Below, piece after piece: positions 49,449 to 58,956 of a stretch of 64,000 nucleotides of DNA. The DNA lies in NCBI GenBank assembly GCA_008638215.1, contig VTPN01000002.1, positions 1 through 64,000 on the forward strand. The letters are read 5' to 3'. Under the pieces are notes generated by a model. That model made no database searches, was not told the DNA's origin, and saw nothing but the letters and a program-made list of their open reading frames with translations. A program made the translations under genes and the position numbers. Numbering within the stretch: the stretch's first letter is position 1; each line of letters starts with the position of its first letter. Source of the stretch: Pelagibacteraceae bacterium. Its GTDB lineage: Bacteria > Pseudomonadota > Alphaproteobacteria > HIMB59.

Positions 49449-50488
49449 GAATGCTGTCCTATTACCTCAGAGATATTTCTAAAACCTTGTTGTTGAATTA
49501 TCGCTATTAAATCTAAGGTAATCTTTTTGATATGATAAGGTCCCTCATAAGTAAAACTTGAATAGAGTTGAACTAACGATGCCCCTAATTTCATTTTCAT
49601 CAAAATATCATTTGCTGTAAATACCCCTCCCACCCCTATAATTTTTATTTTACCGGAAGTTAAGGTATAAAAATCCCTAATTATTTTATTCGATCTGTAG
49701 AAAAGTGGTCTCCCACTAATCCCGCCATTTATTTCCATCCCAATAGCAGATTTATCAATCGATGTATTTGTTAAAATTAATCCATCAACATCATTTGCAA
49801 GAGAAATTAAAGCTATGTCTTTCTTTTCTTGTTCTGAAATATCTGGAGATATCTTAAATAAAATAGGTATTTTTGAATTATTTTTATCTCTTAGTTTGTG
49901 AAGATGATTTACAATTTTCTCAAAGGAATGAGATTTTAAATTATCTCTTAATCCAGGTGTATTAGGCGATGATAAATTGATAACAATATAATCACCAAGT
50001 CGATAGAGCCGGTCAAAAAGTTTTTCTAAATCATATATAATTTCTTTAGTTTCTTTATTATTACCTATATTAATTCCGATGATTTTATCCTGAAAATTTT
50101 CGTTTGTATTAGAATTAACTATATTTCTTTCAAAATTATCTAGTCCTTTGTTGTTAAAGCCTAGAGAATTAACTAGGGCTTGATGCTTGGGAAAACGGAA
50201 AATTCTAGGCTTCGGGTTACCTTTTTGTGGCAGTGGGGTTACTGTACCGAGCTCAGTAAAACTAAAACCTAAATTCAAAATAGGTTTAATAACTTCAGCA
50301 TTTTTATCAAAACCTGCCGAAAGCCCTATTGGTGTTTGAAATCTCCTACCCCATATTGTTTGTTCTAATATATTTATATTTTTAAAATTAACCTTTGGAT
50401 AGAGGCCCATTTTAAGGCCTTGGATTGATAAGTTATGAGCTATTTCTGGATTTAATTTTTTTAATATTCGATGAGCTAAGCTATACAT
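49445..50488 (-). CDS. pyrD: dihydroorotate dehydrogenase (quinone)
   Basis: Class 2, membrane-associated enzyme of pyrimidine synthesis that passes electrons to quinone. 347 aa. The N-terminal helix domain is typical of class 2; FMN-site motifs are PIGLSAGFDKNAE, ELGTVTPLPQKGNPKPR, NLSSPNTPGLRD (catalytic Ser) and IIGVGGVFTANDI. It overlaps lysS by 8 bp. Other pyrimidine genes here (carAB, pyrC) lie elsewhere in the window. Confidence 0.97.
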   Translation of the reverse strand: MYSLAHRILKKLNPEIAHNLSIQGLKMGLYPKVNFKNINILEQTIWGRRFQTPIGLSAGFDKNAEVIKPILNLGFSFTELGTVTPLPQKGNPKPRIFRFPKHQALVNSLGFNNKGLDNFERNIVNSNTNENFQDKIIGINIGNNKETKEIIYDLEKLFDRLYRLGDYIVINLSSPNTPGLRDNLKSHSFEKIVNHLHKLRDKNNSKIPILFKISPDISEQEKKDIALISLANDVDGLILTNTSIDKSAIGMEINGGISGRPLFYRSNKIIRDFYTLTSGKIKIIGVGGVFTANDILMKMKLGASLVQLYSSFTYEGPYHIKKITLDLIAIIQQQGFRNISEVIGQHS

Positions 50489-52025
50489 TTAGCTTTGATT
50501 TGAAGAGCTCTACTGATTTTTCTTTAGTATAAATTTTAATAAAAGACCCAAGTCTAGGACCATTTTCTTGTCCAAAAACTACTTCGTAAATAAGCTTAAA
50601 AAAACTTTTAATATCATCTTTAAACTGTGAGTTTTTACCAACACTAAAAATAACTGATTGAAAATCATCCGCCTCAGCAGACTCATCAATTTTGTTTATT
50701 TCCAAAACCACATTTTTAAGTATAGATAATTCTTCAGAGTTTGGAATTTTAAATTTTAATTTAGGCTGAATGAAATCATTAAAAAAATTAATACCACATG
50801 AAATCATCCTATTTATGTAGTCTAGTTCTATTGTGCTGAATGATGTTTGATAGTTTTTGATTAAACCCAAAATTACATTTGGATCATTTGATTTACAGAC
50901 CGATATTAAATTAAGAATTAAACTATAATTAATTTTTGAATAGTATCCCGGATTATTATTTTTATGAATATGCCAAGTCGGATTATCTGGCATTTCTTCA
51001 TCTTGCCATTTATTTAAATGAGCTAAATACTCGTCTGTATTTTTAGGAATGACATCAAAATATAATTTTTTTGCTGTTGTTGGTCTTTGGTACATAAACA
51101 TAGCGAGACTCTCTTCAATAGAGTATTTCAACCAATCATCTATGCTTATTCCATTGCCTTTAGATTTACTAATTTTTTCAGCATTTTCATCTAGGAATAA
51201 CTCATAAATTAAATTTTCTGGTGGTGTGGAACCTATTATACGACATATTTTCGAAGATAAGGCATAACTATCTGTTAAATCTTTTCCACACATTTCATAA
51301 TCTACGCCAAAAGCCGCCCATCGCATTGCCCAATCAACCTTCCATTGTAATTTACAATGTCCATCAAGCACGGACTTAACATGGGTTTTACCCTCAAAAA
51401 TATATGAGATGGTAAAATCATCAGTATTCACTTCATTAACAGGGACTTGTAAAATTTTACCCGTATTTTCATCAATTGGAAAAAATGGACTATATGTTTT
51501 TCTACGATCCTCTCCTAAAGTTGGGAGCACAACGTTTAAAATTTTTTCATAGTTTAAAAGTATTTTTTTAATCGTTTCATTGAATATACCTGACTTGTAA
51601 GCTTCGGTAGAGCTCTTAAAAGTAAAAGGAAGGTTAAATCTATTTAAAAATTCAACTAATTTAGCATTATTATGTTCTCCAAAACTTTTAAATTTGTTGA
51701 AGGGGTCAGGAACAGAGGTTAAAGGATAATCTAAAAATTTTGATAATTGCTCCTTATTAGGAATATTATCAGGCACCTTTCTAAAACCATCCATATCATC
51801 TGAAAATGCAATAAGATCAGTTTCCATACCTGTTAATTTTTCAAAACAAAAACGAACCATATTCGTTCTTAGCACTTCTCCAAAAGTCCCAATGTGTGGG
51901 AGTCCAGAGGGTCCATATCCAGTTTCAAAAATAATTTTCTTCTTAGTCTGACCTGATTCTAACCGCTTGAGAATTTTTTTTGCCTCAACAAAGGGCCATG
52001 ATTTATATTGATTGTAATCTATCAA
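50481..52025 (-). CDS. lysS: lysine-tRNA ligase, class I
   Basis: 514 aa, the archaeal-type class I enzyme (also called lysK) that most alphaproteobacteria use in place of class II LysS. The HIGH-like motif is GYGPSGLPHIGTFGE and the KMSKS-like motif is KISKSKGNGIS. Other family stretches are KVDWAMRWAAFGVDYEM and MYQRPTTAKKLYFD. It is preceded by a ferredoxin gene with a 4-bp overlap. Confidence 0.96.
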   Translation of the reverse strand: MIDYNQYKSWPFVEAKKILKRLESGQTKKKIIFETGYGPSGLPHIGTFGEVLRTNMVRFCFEKLTGMETDLIAFSDDMDGFRKVPDNIPNKEQLSKFLDYPLTSVPDPFNKFKSFGEHNNAKLVEFLNRFNLPFTFKSSTEAYKSGIFNETIKKILLNYEKILNVVLPTLGEDRRKTYSPFFPIDENTGKILQVPVNEVNTDDFTISYIFEGKTHVKSVLDGHCKLQWKVDWAMRWAAFGVDYEMCGKDLTDSYALSSKICRIIGSTPPENLIYELFLDENAEKISKSKGNGISIDDWLKYSIEESLAMFMYQRPTTAKKLYFDVIPKNTDEYLAHLNKWQDEEMPDNPTWHIHKNNNPGYYSKINYSLILNLISVCKSNDPNVILGLIKNYQTSFSTIELDYINRMISCGINFFNDFIQPKLKFKIPNSEELSILKNVVLEINKIDESAEADDFQSVIFSVGKNSQFKDDIKSFFKLIYEVVFGQENGPRLGSFIKIYTKEKSVELFKSKLNV

Positions 52026-52339
52026 AACTTGGGTGCCAAAGTGACATTAATACCATTAAGTTCTTCAGTAAATGGAATTTGACAGGATAATCTTGAATTT
52101 TTTTGAACATCAAAAGCCTGATCTAGCATCGATTCCTCATCGTCATCAGCAGATTGTATTTTTGAAATCCAATCTTCTTGAATATAACAATGGCAAGTAG
52201 CACAGGCACAACAACCACCACAAATAGCTTCAACATCTAGACCTGCATCTCGAATAATTTCCATTAAAGAAAATCCGACAGTAGCCTCAAGTTGATGAAT
52301 TTTACCATCATGATCAGTAACATTAATAAAATAAGTCAT
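52022..52339 (-). CDS. 2Fe-2S ferredoxin, adrenodoxin type
   Basis: 105 aa. The cluster ligands fit C40-x5-C46-x2-C49 (CGGCCACATC) and C86 (RLSCQIPF). In bacteria such ferredoxins (Fdx-like) serve Fe-S cluster assembly or P450/heme enzymes. It is divergent from ctaA, and CtaA-type heme hydroxylation needs an electron donor, so a functional link is possible but is inference. Confidence 0.93.
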   Translation of the reverse strand: MTYFINVTDHDGKIHQLEATVGFSLMEIIRDAGLDVEAICGGCCACATCHCYIQEDWISKIQSADDDEESMLDQAFDVQKNSRLSCQIPFTEELNGINVTLAPKF

Positions 52340-52444
52340 TTTGAATTTCTGTAAATTATATCAATTTTATCTTTCTGCAATAACTTCTGTGCGACCTAAA
52401 TCGCATTATAAATGGTATCCTTCCAGACTATAAAGTTAAATTAG
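52340..52444. promoter_or_regulatory. divergent intergenic region, ferredoxin/ctaA
   Basis: 105 bp between two divergent start codons, so it must hold both promoters. It contains a slightly G+C-richer block (ctgtgcgacctaaatcgc) with a TTATAA-like box just downstream that could be a rightward -10. No clear consensus -35 or operator was seen. Confidence 0.35.
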
Positions 52445-53470
52445 ATGAATAATTCTTACTCTAAATATATTAACTTTTGGTTGCTTTCCCTAGCCTTAAC
52501 TATTTTGACAATGATCGCCGTAGGTGGCCTTACAAGACTTACCGAGTCGGGGCTTTCTATGGTGGACTGGAATCCTATCATGGGCATTGTCCCCCCGCTC
52601 TCGCAAAATGATTGGAATTATTTATTTAGTCAATATCAACTCTTTCCTGAGTACCAAATTAAAAACTTAGGTATGACTTTAAATGAATTTAAATTTATTT
52701 TTTGGTGGGAATATGGACACCGAGTTCTTGGGAGGTTCATTGGAATTCTTTTTATTGTACCTTTTATCTTTTTTTTCCTAAAGAAATGCTTCTCCAAAAA
52801 AGATTTATATTCTTATATATTCCTTCTCTTTTTGGGTGGCACTCAAGGATTGATTGGATGGTGGATGGTAAAAAGTGGACTAGATTTAAATCCATATGTC
52901 AGCCATTTTCGATTAGCAGTTCATTTATTAATTGCTCAAATAATTTTATCTTATATCGTGTTTTTATTATTAAAAAGACTAACCTTACAAGGCTATGAAA
53001 AGATAAGCATATCCCATTCATCATTATTTTTTATTTTCTCATTTTCAATTTTTATAACCGTTACATACGGTGCTTTTATGGCTGGATTAGACGCGGGTCA
53101 ATCTTTCAATACCTGGCCTAAAATGGGTGAAACTTTTTTTCCTGAGGGTTTATTTTTTGTAGAAGAAAAGTATATGGGGATTTTTGAAAATAGTATTTTT
53201 ATTCATTTTTTTCATAGAAGTTTGGCTTATCTTTGTGTGGCAATTATTTTAATTATTTCAATTTTGCATTTCAAAAAAATAAAATACGTTCCCCAAAAAA
53301 TTCATTTTATTTTGATAATCTTATTAGTAATCATCCAAGTTATTATTGGTATTTATGTTGTGCTCAGCAATGTGCCAATTTCTCTTGGATCCATTCATCA
53401 AATTATAGGCTCTTTATTATTTGCTCTTACTTTTAGCTACTTTCTTCTTTTAAAACGAAGAAAAATCTAA
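52445..53470 (+). CDS. ctaA: heme A synthase
   Basis: Oxidises the heme O methyl group to the formyl of heme A for cytochrome aa3 oxidase. 341 aa with about eight membrane helices. Signatures are VGGLTRLTESGLSMVDWNPI, WWEYGHRVLGR (heme His), a central GLIGWWMVKSGL, HFRLAVHL, and the C-terminal HFFHRSLAY and GSIHQIIGS His residues. It begins a rightward run to purK. Confidence 0.96.
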   Translation: MNNSYSKYINFWLLSLALTILTMIAVGGLTRLTESGLSMVDWNPIMGIVPPLSQNDWNYLFSQYQLFPEYQIKNLGMTLNEFKFIFWWEYGHRVLGRFIGILFIVPFIFFFLKKCFSKKDLYSYIFLLFLGGTQGLIGWWMVKSGLDLNPYVSHFRLAVHLLIAQIILSYIVFLLLKRLTLQGYEKISISHSSLFFIFSFSIFITVTYGAFMAGLDAGQSFNTWPKMGETFFPEGLFFVEEKYMGIFENSIFIHFFHRSLAYLCVAIILIISILHFKKIKYVPQKIHFILIILLVIIQVIIGIYVVLSNVPISLGSIHQIIGSLLFALTFSYFLLLKRRKI

Positions 53471-53496
53471 AATTAATTTAAAAAGTATAAGTAAGT

Positions 53497-54201
53497 ATGA
53501 GTAAAATACTTATTATTGGATCTAATGGTGCCGTGGGTAAATCATGTGTTCAAAAGTTAAAAGATAAAAATGAACTTGTCCTAGTTTCTAGGAGTAAAGA
53601 GGAAGATAACGAAAACTCTCCTAATATTTCCTCAATTACTTTAGATATTAATGACTATGAAAAAACTCAAAAATTTATTAACTCAATGGATTATGAAATT
53701 TCAGGCATTATTTTTGCCCTAGGGTCTATATTTTTAAAACCTTTTCAACAAACTTCGGTTAAAGAATTTATAGATGTCATGAATAGTAATTTTTTTAACG
53801 TTGCTAACTTTTTATATAACAGTATTGATAAGTTCTCTGATAATTCTTCTGTTGTCTTTTTTTCTTCTATAGCCGCATCTAGAGGTTTCAAAAACCATAC
53901 TGCCATATCTTCAGCAAAAAGCGCTCTAAAAGGCTTGAGTGTGTCTTTGGCAGCAGATTTTGCACCTAAAATTAGATTTAATACAATTTCACCTAGTTTG
54001 TCATATTCAAAAATGTCAAATTTCATAACATCTAATGAAAAGGTGGCAGAAGGTTTAGGTAAACTTCATCCAATGTCACGATTGGGAAATGGAGATGATA
54101 TAGCAGAATTAGCAACCTTTTTAATTTCAAACCAATCTTCATGGATTACGGGACAAAATTTTAATGTTGACGGTGGTCGTTCAACACTCTTTACAAAATA
54201 A
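53497..54201 (+). CDS. SDR-fold protein lacking the catalytic Tyr
   Basis: 234 aa short-chain dehydrogenase fold. The nucleotide loop is IGSNGAVGKSC (7-17), the active-site Ser region is VFFSSIAAS (119-127), and the C-terminal GQNFNVDGG is typical. At the YxxxK place it reads I137-S-S-A-K141, so the catalytic tyrosine is missing while Lys is kept. It may be non-catalytic or belong to a group that uses another residue. It lies 6 bp from the photolyase gene, in the same direction. Confidence 0.85.
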   Translation: MSKILIIGSNGAVGKSCVQKLKDKNELVLVSRSKEEDNENSPNISSITLDINDYEKTQKFINSMDYEISGIIFALGSIFLKPFQQTSVKEFIDVMNSNFFNVANFLYNSIDKFSDNSSVVFFSSIAASRGFKNHTAISSAKSALKGLSVSLAADFAPKIRFNTISPSLSYSKMSNFITSNEKVAEGLGKLHPMSRLGNGDDIAELATFLISNQSSWITGQNFNVDGGRSTLFTK

Positions 54202-54207
54202 TTTTCT

Positions 54208-55692
54208 TTGAACCAAGCTTTTTTAATTCTTGGCAATCAATTATTCGATAAAAAATATTTATCTTCATTTAAAAAGAATTCTATTTTCTTCATGCAGGAA
54301 GATATGGGCTTGTGCACATATTTTAAGCATCATAAACAAAAAATTTACTATTTTTTAGGATGTATGAGAGAGTATCATGAATATCTAAAAAAAAATAATT
54401 TTAACATTACTTATATTGACTTAGAAAAAAATATTAATGAATTTAAAGATTACTTTGAGGGATTAAATTTTTTTATAAAAAAAAATAATTTAGAAAAAAT
54501 AAATCTTTTTGAAATAGAGGATCAATTATTTCGAAATAAATTCGAACAATATTGTAACAAAATTCAAATTCAATATGAATTTATCAAATCACCTATGTTT
54601 TTACTTCAAGAAAATGATTATACAATTTTTCAAAATAAAAAAATTCAACTAGCTAGTTTCTACAGCAATATAAGAAAAAAACTAAATGTGCTTATAGAAA
54701 ATGGAAACCCTTTAGGAGGCAAATGGAGTTTTGATGGCGAAAATAGAAAAAGATTACCAAAAGACTATTTAAAATTTATTCAACCTACTTTTAAATCACC
54801 ATTTTATAAAGATATTAAAAAATTAATTGATACTTATTTTAAATCTCATTTTGGAGAAATTAATGAAAATATAATTTTTCCTTTCAATCAAAAAGACAGC
54901 CAAAAAAACTTAACTTTTTTTATCCAAAAAAAATTATCTCACTTTGGTGATTACGAAGATTTTATCAGTACCAATGATGAGTTTATTAACCATAGCTTAT
55001 TAAGCGCCCCTTTAAATATGGGGTTGATCACCCCCGAAGATATAGTTAATGAGATAAAAAATGTTGACTACAAAGAGCCTGGATTAAACAATTTAGAAGG
55101 TTTTACTAGACAGGTTATTGGCTGGCGAGAATTTATCAGATTTATGAATATAAAAAATTATGATCATTTTCATAAAAATAATTTCTTTAATCATAAAAAA
55201 AAACTCACAAAAAATTGGTATGAAGGAAGTACCAATATCCCAATTTTAGATGATACGATAATAAATTTAAAAAGGAATGGCTATGTTCACCACATACCAA
55301 GATTAATGGTTATATCAAATTTAATGAATTTATCAGGAATAGCTCCTCAAGAGGTATATAAATGGTTTATGGAAACCTTCATAGACTCTTCAGACTGGGT
55401 CATGACCCCAAATGTTTTTGGAATGGGATTATTTAGTGATGGGGGTATATTTGCAACAAAACCATATCTTTGCGGTTCTAATTATCTTTTAAAGATGAGC
55501 AACTACAAAAAAGGTGAATGGTCGACTGTAGTTGATGGTCTATATTGGAGTTTTATTTATAAGCATAAAGATTATTTTAAATCAAATCATAGGCTTTCAA
55601 TGATGTATCATTCTGTTATAAAAATGGAAAAAAGCAAATTGGATTGTCACATTAAAAATGCAAGAAATTTTATCCAACAATACACTTCGTAA
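54208..55692 (+). CDS. cryptochrome/photolyase family, PhrB-like without Fe-S cysteines
   Basis: 494 aa. The N-terminal antenna domain starts with AFLILGNQLFD. The FAD domain has EGFTRQVIGWREFIRFM, YVHHIPRLMVISN and WVMTPNVFGMGLF. This is the prokaryotic (6-4) photolyase/FeS-BCP plan, but the segment that normally supplies the cluster cysteines (about 425-445, KMSNYKKGEWSTVVD) contains none. TTG start at 54208. The 3' end overlaps a second SDR gene by 35 bp. Light-driven repair of UV lesions is the likely role, though cryptochrome function is possible. Confidence 0.88.
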   Translation: MNQAFLILGNQLFDKKYLSSFKKNSIFFMQEDMGLCTYFKHHKQKIYYFLGCMREYHEYLKKNNFNITYIDLEKNINEFKDYFEGLNFFIKKNNLEKINLFEIEDQLFRNKFEQYCNKIQIQYEFIKSPMFLLQENDYTIFQNKKIQLASFYSNIRKKLNVLIENGNPLGGKWSFDGENRKRLPKDYLKFIQPTFKSPFYKDIKKLIDTYFKSHFGEINENIIFPFNQKDSQKNLTFFIQKKLSHFGDYEDFISTNDEFINHSLLSAPLNMGLITPEDIVNEIKNVDYKEPGLNNLEGFTRQVIGWREFIRFMNIKNYDHFHKNNFFNHKKKLTKNWYEGSTNIPILDDTIINLKRNGYVHHIPRLMVISNLMNLSGIAPQEVYKWFMETFIDSSDWVMTPNVFGMGLFSDGGIFATKPYLCGSNYLLKMSNYKKGEWSTVVDGLYWSFIYKHKDYFKSNHRLSMMYHSVIKMEKSKLDCHIKNARNFIQQYTS

Positions 55693-56434
55693 GACTATTT
55701 TAATTACAGGCGCTACCAGTGGCATTGGTAAAGCCTTATCAGAAATATATTTAAAAAATGATTGGATTGTCATAGGTATAGGTAGAGATAAGACTAAAAT
55801 TGAAGAATTTTTTATCGATTTTCCTGATAGTTTTTATTTTTATCAAACAGATTTAAATAATTTTGAAAAGACAAATATAATTTTTGAAGAAATTTTTTCA
55901 AAATTTAAAAATATTAATTCCTTTATATTAAATGCCGGCATATATATCCCTGAGGACTTTCAAAATTTTAAATTTATCAATGCTCAAGAGACTTTTAATG
56001 TTAATGTTTTAAGCATTTATCTCATACTTGATAAAATAAAATCTTTTTTTGAGCTAACTCACTCTCATACTATAGCTATAATTTCCTCAGTAGCTGGCTA
56101 CAGAGGCCTACCCAAATCATTTCTTTATGGACCATCTAAATCAGCATTAATAAATTTGGCTGAAGCGCTCAAAATTGACTTACCAAATGTTAACATCAAA
56201 CTAATTAATCCTGGTTTTGTTGAAACTCCAGCAACTAGTGTAAATCAGTTCAAAATGCCTTTTCTTATATCCGCTAAAAAAGCAGCAAAAATAATATTTT
56301 CAAATATTTATCAAAAAGGTTTTGAGATATCCTTTCCTTTTCCTTTTAATATTTTAATGAAATTTGGTAGGATATTGCCATATACATTATACTTCAAAAT
56401 AGCTAAAAGAATTTCAAATAATAATGAAAAATAA
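55658..56434 (+). CDS. SDR family NAD(P)-dependent oxidoreductase
   Basis: 258 aa classical short-chain dehydrogenase with GATSGIGKAL, the LNAGI motif, catalytic Ser in ISSVAGYRG and the YxxxK motif in FLYGPSKSAL. A Pro/Gly NPGFVETPA follows. The substrate is unknown. The start at 55658 overlaps the photolyase end by 35 bp, and the 3' end overlaps purE by 11 bp. SDR genes next to this class of photolyase are found in other bacteria, so a shared role is possible. Confidence 0.9.
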   Translation: MQEILSNNTLRKTILITGATSGIGKALSEIYLKNDWIVIGIGRDKTKIEEFFIDFPDSFYFYQTDLNNFEKTNIIFEEIFSKFKNINSFILNAGIYIPEDFQNFKFINAQETFNVNVLSIYLILDKIKSFFELTHSHTIAIISSVAGYRGLPKSFLYGPSKSALINLAEALKIDLPNVNIKLINPGFVETPATSVNQFKMPFLISAKKAAKIIFSNIYQKGFEISFPFPFNILMKFGRILPYTLYFKIAKRISNNNEK

Positions 56435-56915
56435 TCCTCATAAAGTTATCATTGCTATGGGCAGTCAAAGTGACTGGAAAACTCTTAAATTCACAAGCTC
56501 AATTTTAACCCAACTAAAAATTAAACATTTAAAAAATATAATTTCAGCACACAGGACACCAAAAAGATTATATGAATTTGCAGAGTCAGCTCATAAAGAT
56601 GGTATTAAGGTAATCATAGCAGGTGCAGGGGGTTCAGCTCACCTACCTGGCATGATAGCTGCAATAACACATATTCCAGTAATTGGTGTTCCTATTGAAT
56701 CTAAAACACTAAAAGGACTTGATAGCCTTCTCTCGATTGTCCAAATGCCATTTGGAATACCAGTTGGAACAGTAGCAATTGGAGAAAGTGGAGCCAAAAA
56801 TGCAGCTCTTTACGCTGCAGCAATATTGGGAAATGAAGATATTGATCTTGAAAAAAGATTAATTAAATGGAGGGTTTCACAAACTAAAAAGGTTAAAAAA
56901 ACTCCAAACCGATGA
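56424..56915 (+). CDS. purE: N5-carboxyaminoimidazole ribonucleotide mutase
   Basis: Converts N5-CAIR to CAIR in purine synthesis. 163 aa, class I PurE. Motifs MGSQSDWKT, SAHRTPKRL and AGAGGSAHLPGMIAA are intact. It overlaps purK by 4 bp, the usual purEK arrangement. Confidence 0.97.
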   Translation: MKNNPHKVIIAMGSQSDWKTLKFTSSILTQLKIKHLKNIISAHRTPKRLYEFAESAHKDGIKVIIAGAGGSAHLPGMIAAITHIPVIGVPIESKTLKGLDSLLSIVQMPFGIPVGTVAIGESGAKNAALYAAAILGNEDIDLEKRLIKWRVSQTKKVKKTPNR

Positions 56916-57946
56916 AGCTGGGAATCTTAGGTGGGGGACAGCTGGGTATGATGATGTGCCAAGAGGCAAAAGACCTCAAAATTTCAACCTTTATATTTTC
57001 AGACACAGAAGACTCTCCAGCGACTAAATTTTCCGACGAATATATAATTGCCCAATATGATGATTTTGAAAAACTTGAAAGATTTATTCAGGCTTGTGAT
57101 GTTATTACATATGAATTTGAAAATATCCCATACAAGACTTTAAATCATATTTTTAAAAAGAAACCTGTATATCCTGATCCACAAATAAATAATATCATTC
57201 AAGATAGACTCACTGAAAAAAAATTTATCAATGATTTAAATATTCCAACTGTTCCTTATCTGCCAATTGAAGAATCAAATCAACTCCTATTAGTAGATGA
57301 AAAGTTTTTTCCAGCAATTTTAAAAACTAGAAGACTTGGCTATGATGGAAAAGGTCAGACTGTGATTGATTCAAAAACAGAAAAATTGCAGATAGAAAGA
57401 AAAGAATATATTTTAGAAAAAAGAATAGAACTTAAAACTGAAATATCAGTAATTACAGTTCGTTATCAAGATAATTCTTTATTCTCATATAAGCCCATTG
57501 AAAATATTCATAAAGATCAAATTTTACATACATCAACTTCACCTGCCTCTATTACTTTAGAATTACAGACTAAAGCAATACAATGGTCTCAAGAAATAAT
57601 AAAAGCTCTCAACTATGTAGGTGTTATATGTATAGAATTTTTTATAGATAGATCTGATAATTTGTTTGTAAATGAAATAGCACCTAGGGTTCACAACTCC
57701 GGGCACTTAACTATTGAATCTTACAATGTAAGTCAATTCCAATCACACATAAGGGCAGTATGTGATTTAAATCCAATTGCACCTGAGTTAAAAACTGGAG
57801 CGCAAATGTTAAATTTATTAGGGGAGGATATCTTTAAATATAGAGATCATTCAAAAATCGAAAGAAATGAGTTTTTTCATGATTATTTTAAAAAAGAGGC
57901 TAAAAAAGGGCGAAAAATGGGCCATGTTACAAAAATTATATATTAA
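56912..57946 (+). CDS. purK: N5-carboxyaminoimidazole ribonucleotide synthase
   Basis: ATP-grasp enzyme that makes N5-CAIR from AIR, bicarbonate and ATP. 344 aa. It begins KLGILGGGQLGMMMCQEAKDL, with the ATP site around LKTRRLGYDGKGQ and NEIAPRVHNSGHLTIE near the metal ligands. The stop shares TTAA with the convergent pyrC stop. Confidence 0.97.
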   Translation: MKLGILGGGQLGMMMCQEAKDLKISTFIFSDTEDSPATKFSDEYIIAQYDDFEKLERFIQACDVITYEFENIPYKTLNHIFKKKPVYPDPQINNIIQDRLTEKKFINDLNIPTVPYLPIEESNQLLLVDEKFFPAILKTRRLGYDGKGQTVIDSKTEKLQIERKEYILEKRIELKTEISVITVRYQDNSLFSYKPIENIHKDQILHTSTSPASITLELQTKAIQWSQEIIKALNYVGVICIEFFIDRSDNLFVNEIAPRVHNSGHLTIESYNVSQFQSHIRAVCDLNPIAPELKTGAQMLNLLGEDIFKYRDHSKIERNEFFHDYFKKEAKKGRKMGHVTKIIY

Positions 57947-58956
57947 ATTTTAGACCAATAATTTTTATAAAAATTATAATTGATTAAATAATCATTCTTG
58001 AATTTTGAAAACCTTTTAAACTTATAATTTGAAAACTTCTTAAAAGTTATTTTTTCAGGATAATAATCTAGATTATAATGAAGATTGCCATTTAAAGTTA
58101 AAAATTTATCTAAATTTGATTGTTTTTTATTTCTATAAAAAAACTCAATAATGTTTGAAATAGAGTATTTTGTCGAATAAACACCAGCACAACAAAATTC
58201 TGCGAATTTTTTTGATTTCAAATGAGGAGCAGAGTCAGAACCAAAGAAGAATTTTTTATGACCAGATAAAACTACTTTTTGAAGCGCTTGTTGATGTTTG
58301 AAATTTTTAATTATGGGTTTACAAAATAATTCAGGTTTAAGATGATTGCCAAAAAAAGTATAAGTATTTTCTAACAAATGATGAGTAGTCACAGTAGCTC
58401 CAATTAATCTATGTTCTTTTACAAAATCAACTGAGTCCTTAGTGGTAATATGCTCTAGTGTGATTTTTAGATTAGGAAAATTTTTTCTGATCCAATTAAG
58501 TTCAAAATCAAGAAATTTTTTTTCTCTTTCAAATGGATCATCATTGAAATGAACATGCTCTCCATGGATACAAAGAGGTACATCATTTTTTTCTAAAAAT
58601 TCAAAATATTTAGTCATTTTTTTGATATCACTTACTCCAGAACTAGAGTTTGTGGTAGCATTTTGAGGGTATAGTTTAACTGAAAAAAATAATTTCTTTT
58701 TTTTCATTTCTGATAATTCTTTAATTGAACAATTTTGGTTTAAATAAATAGTAAAAAGAATTTCTAAATTTTTTTTATTTTTGAGAAGATGATTTCGATA
58801 TTTATTTAATAAATTACTATTAGTAATAGGAACTTGCAAATTAGGCATAATAAGAATTTTTTGAAAATGTTTACTATTTTCAATCAAAACTTGTTTTGCA
58901 AGATCACCTTCTCTTAAATGAACGTGGAAATCACAGGGTTTAAAAATTTTGATCAT
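57943..58956 (-). CDS. pyrC: dihydroorotase, PyrC type
   Basis: Zinc enzyme that closes carbamoyl aspartate to dihydroorotate. 337 aa. The metal ligands H11 and H13 (DFHVHLREGD), the carboxylated Lys K94 (VKLYPQNATTN), the His residues in CIHGEHVH and LEHITTKDS, and the Asp in GSDSAPH are present, so this zinc site is intact. It overlaps the glycosyltransferase gene by 17 bp. Confidence 0.96.
   Translation of the reverse strand: MIKIFKPCDFHVHLREGDLAKQVLIENSKHFQKILIMPNLQVPITNSNLLNKYRNHLLKNKKNLEILFTIYLNQNCSIKELSEMKKKKLFFSVKLYPQNATTNSSSGVSDIKKMTKYFEFLEKNDVPLCIHGEHVHFNDDPFEREKKFLDFELNWIRKNFPNLKITLEHITTKDSVDFVKEHRLIGATVTTHHLLENTYTFFGNHLKPELFCKPIIKNFKHQQALQKVVLSGHKKFFFGSDSAPHLKSKKFAEFCCAGVYSTKYSISNIIEFFYRNKKQSNLDKFLTLNGNLHYNLDYYPEKITFKKFSNYKFKRFSKFKNDYLINYNFYKNYWSKI

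Noticed and set aside
52702-52998. 98-codon frame within ctaA
   Set aside because: Out-of-frame shadow of a conserved membrane protein; the ctaA frame carries all heme-ligand motifs.
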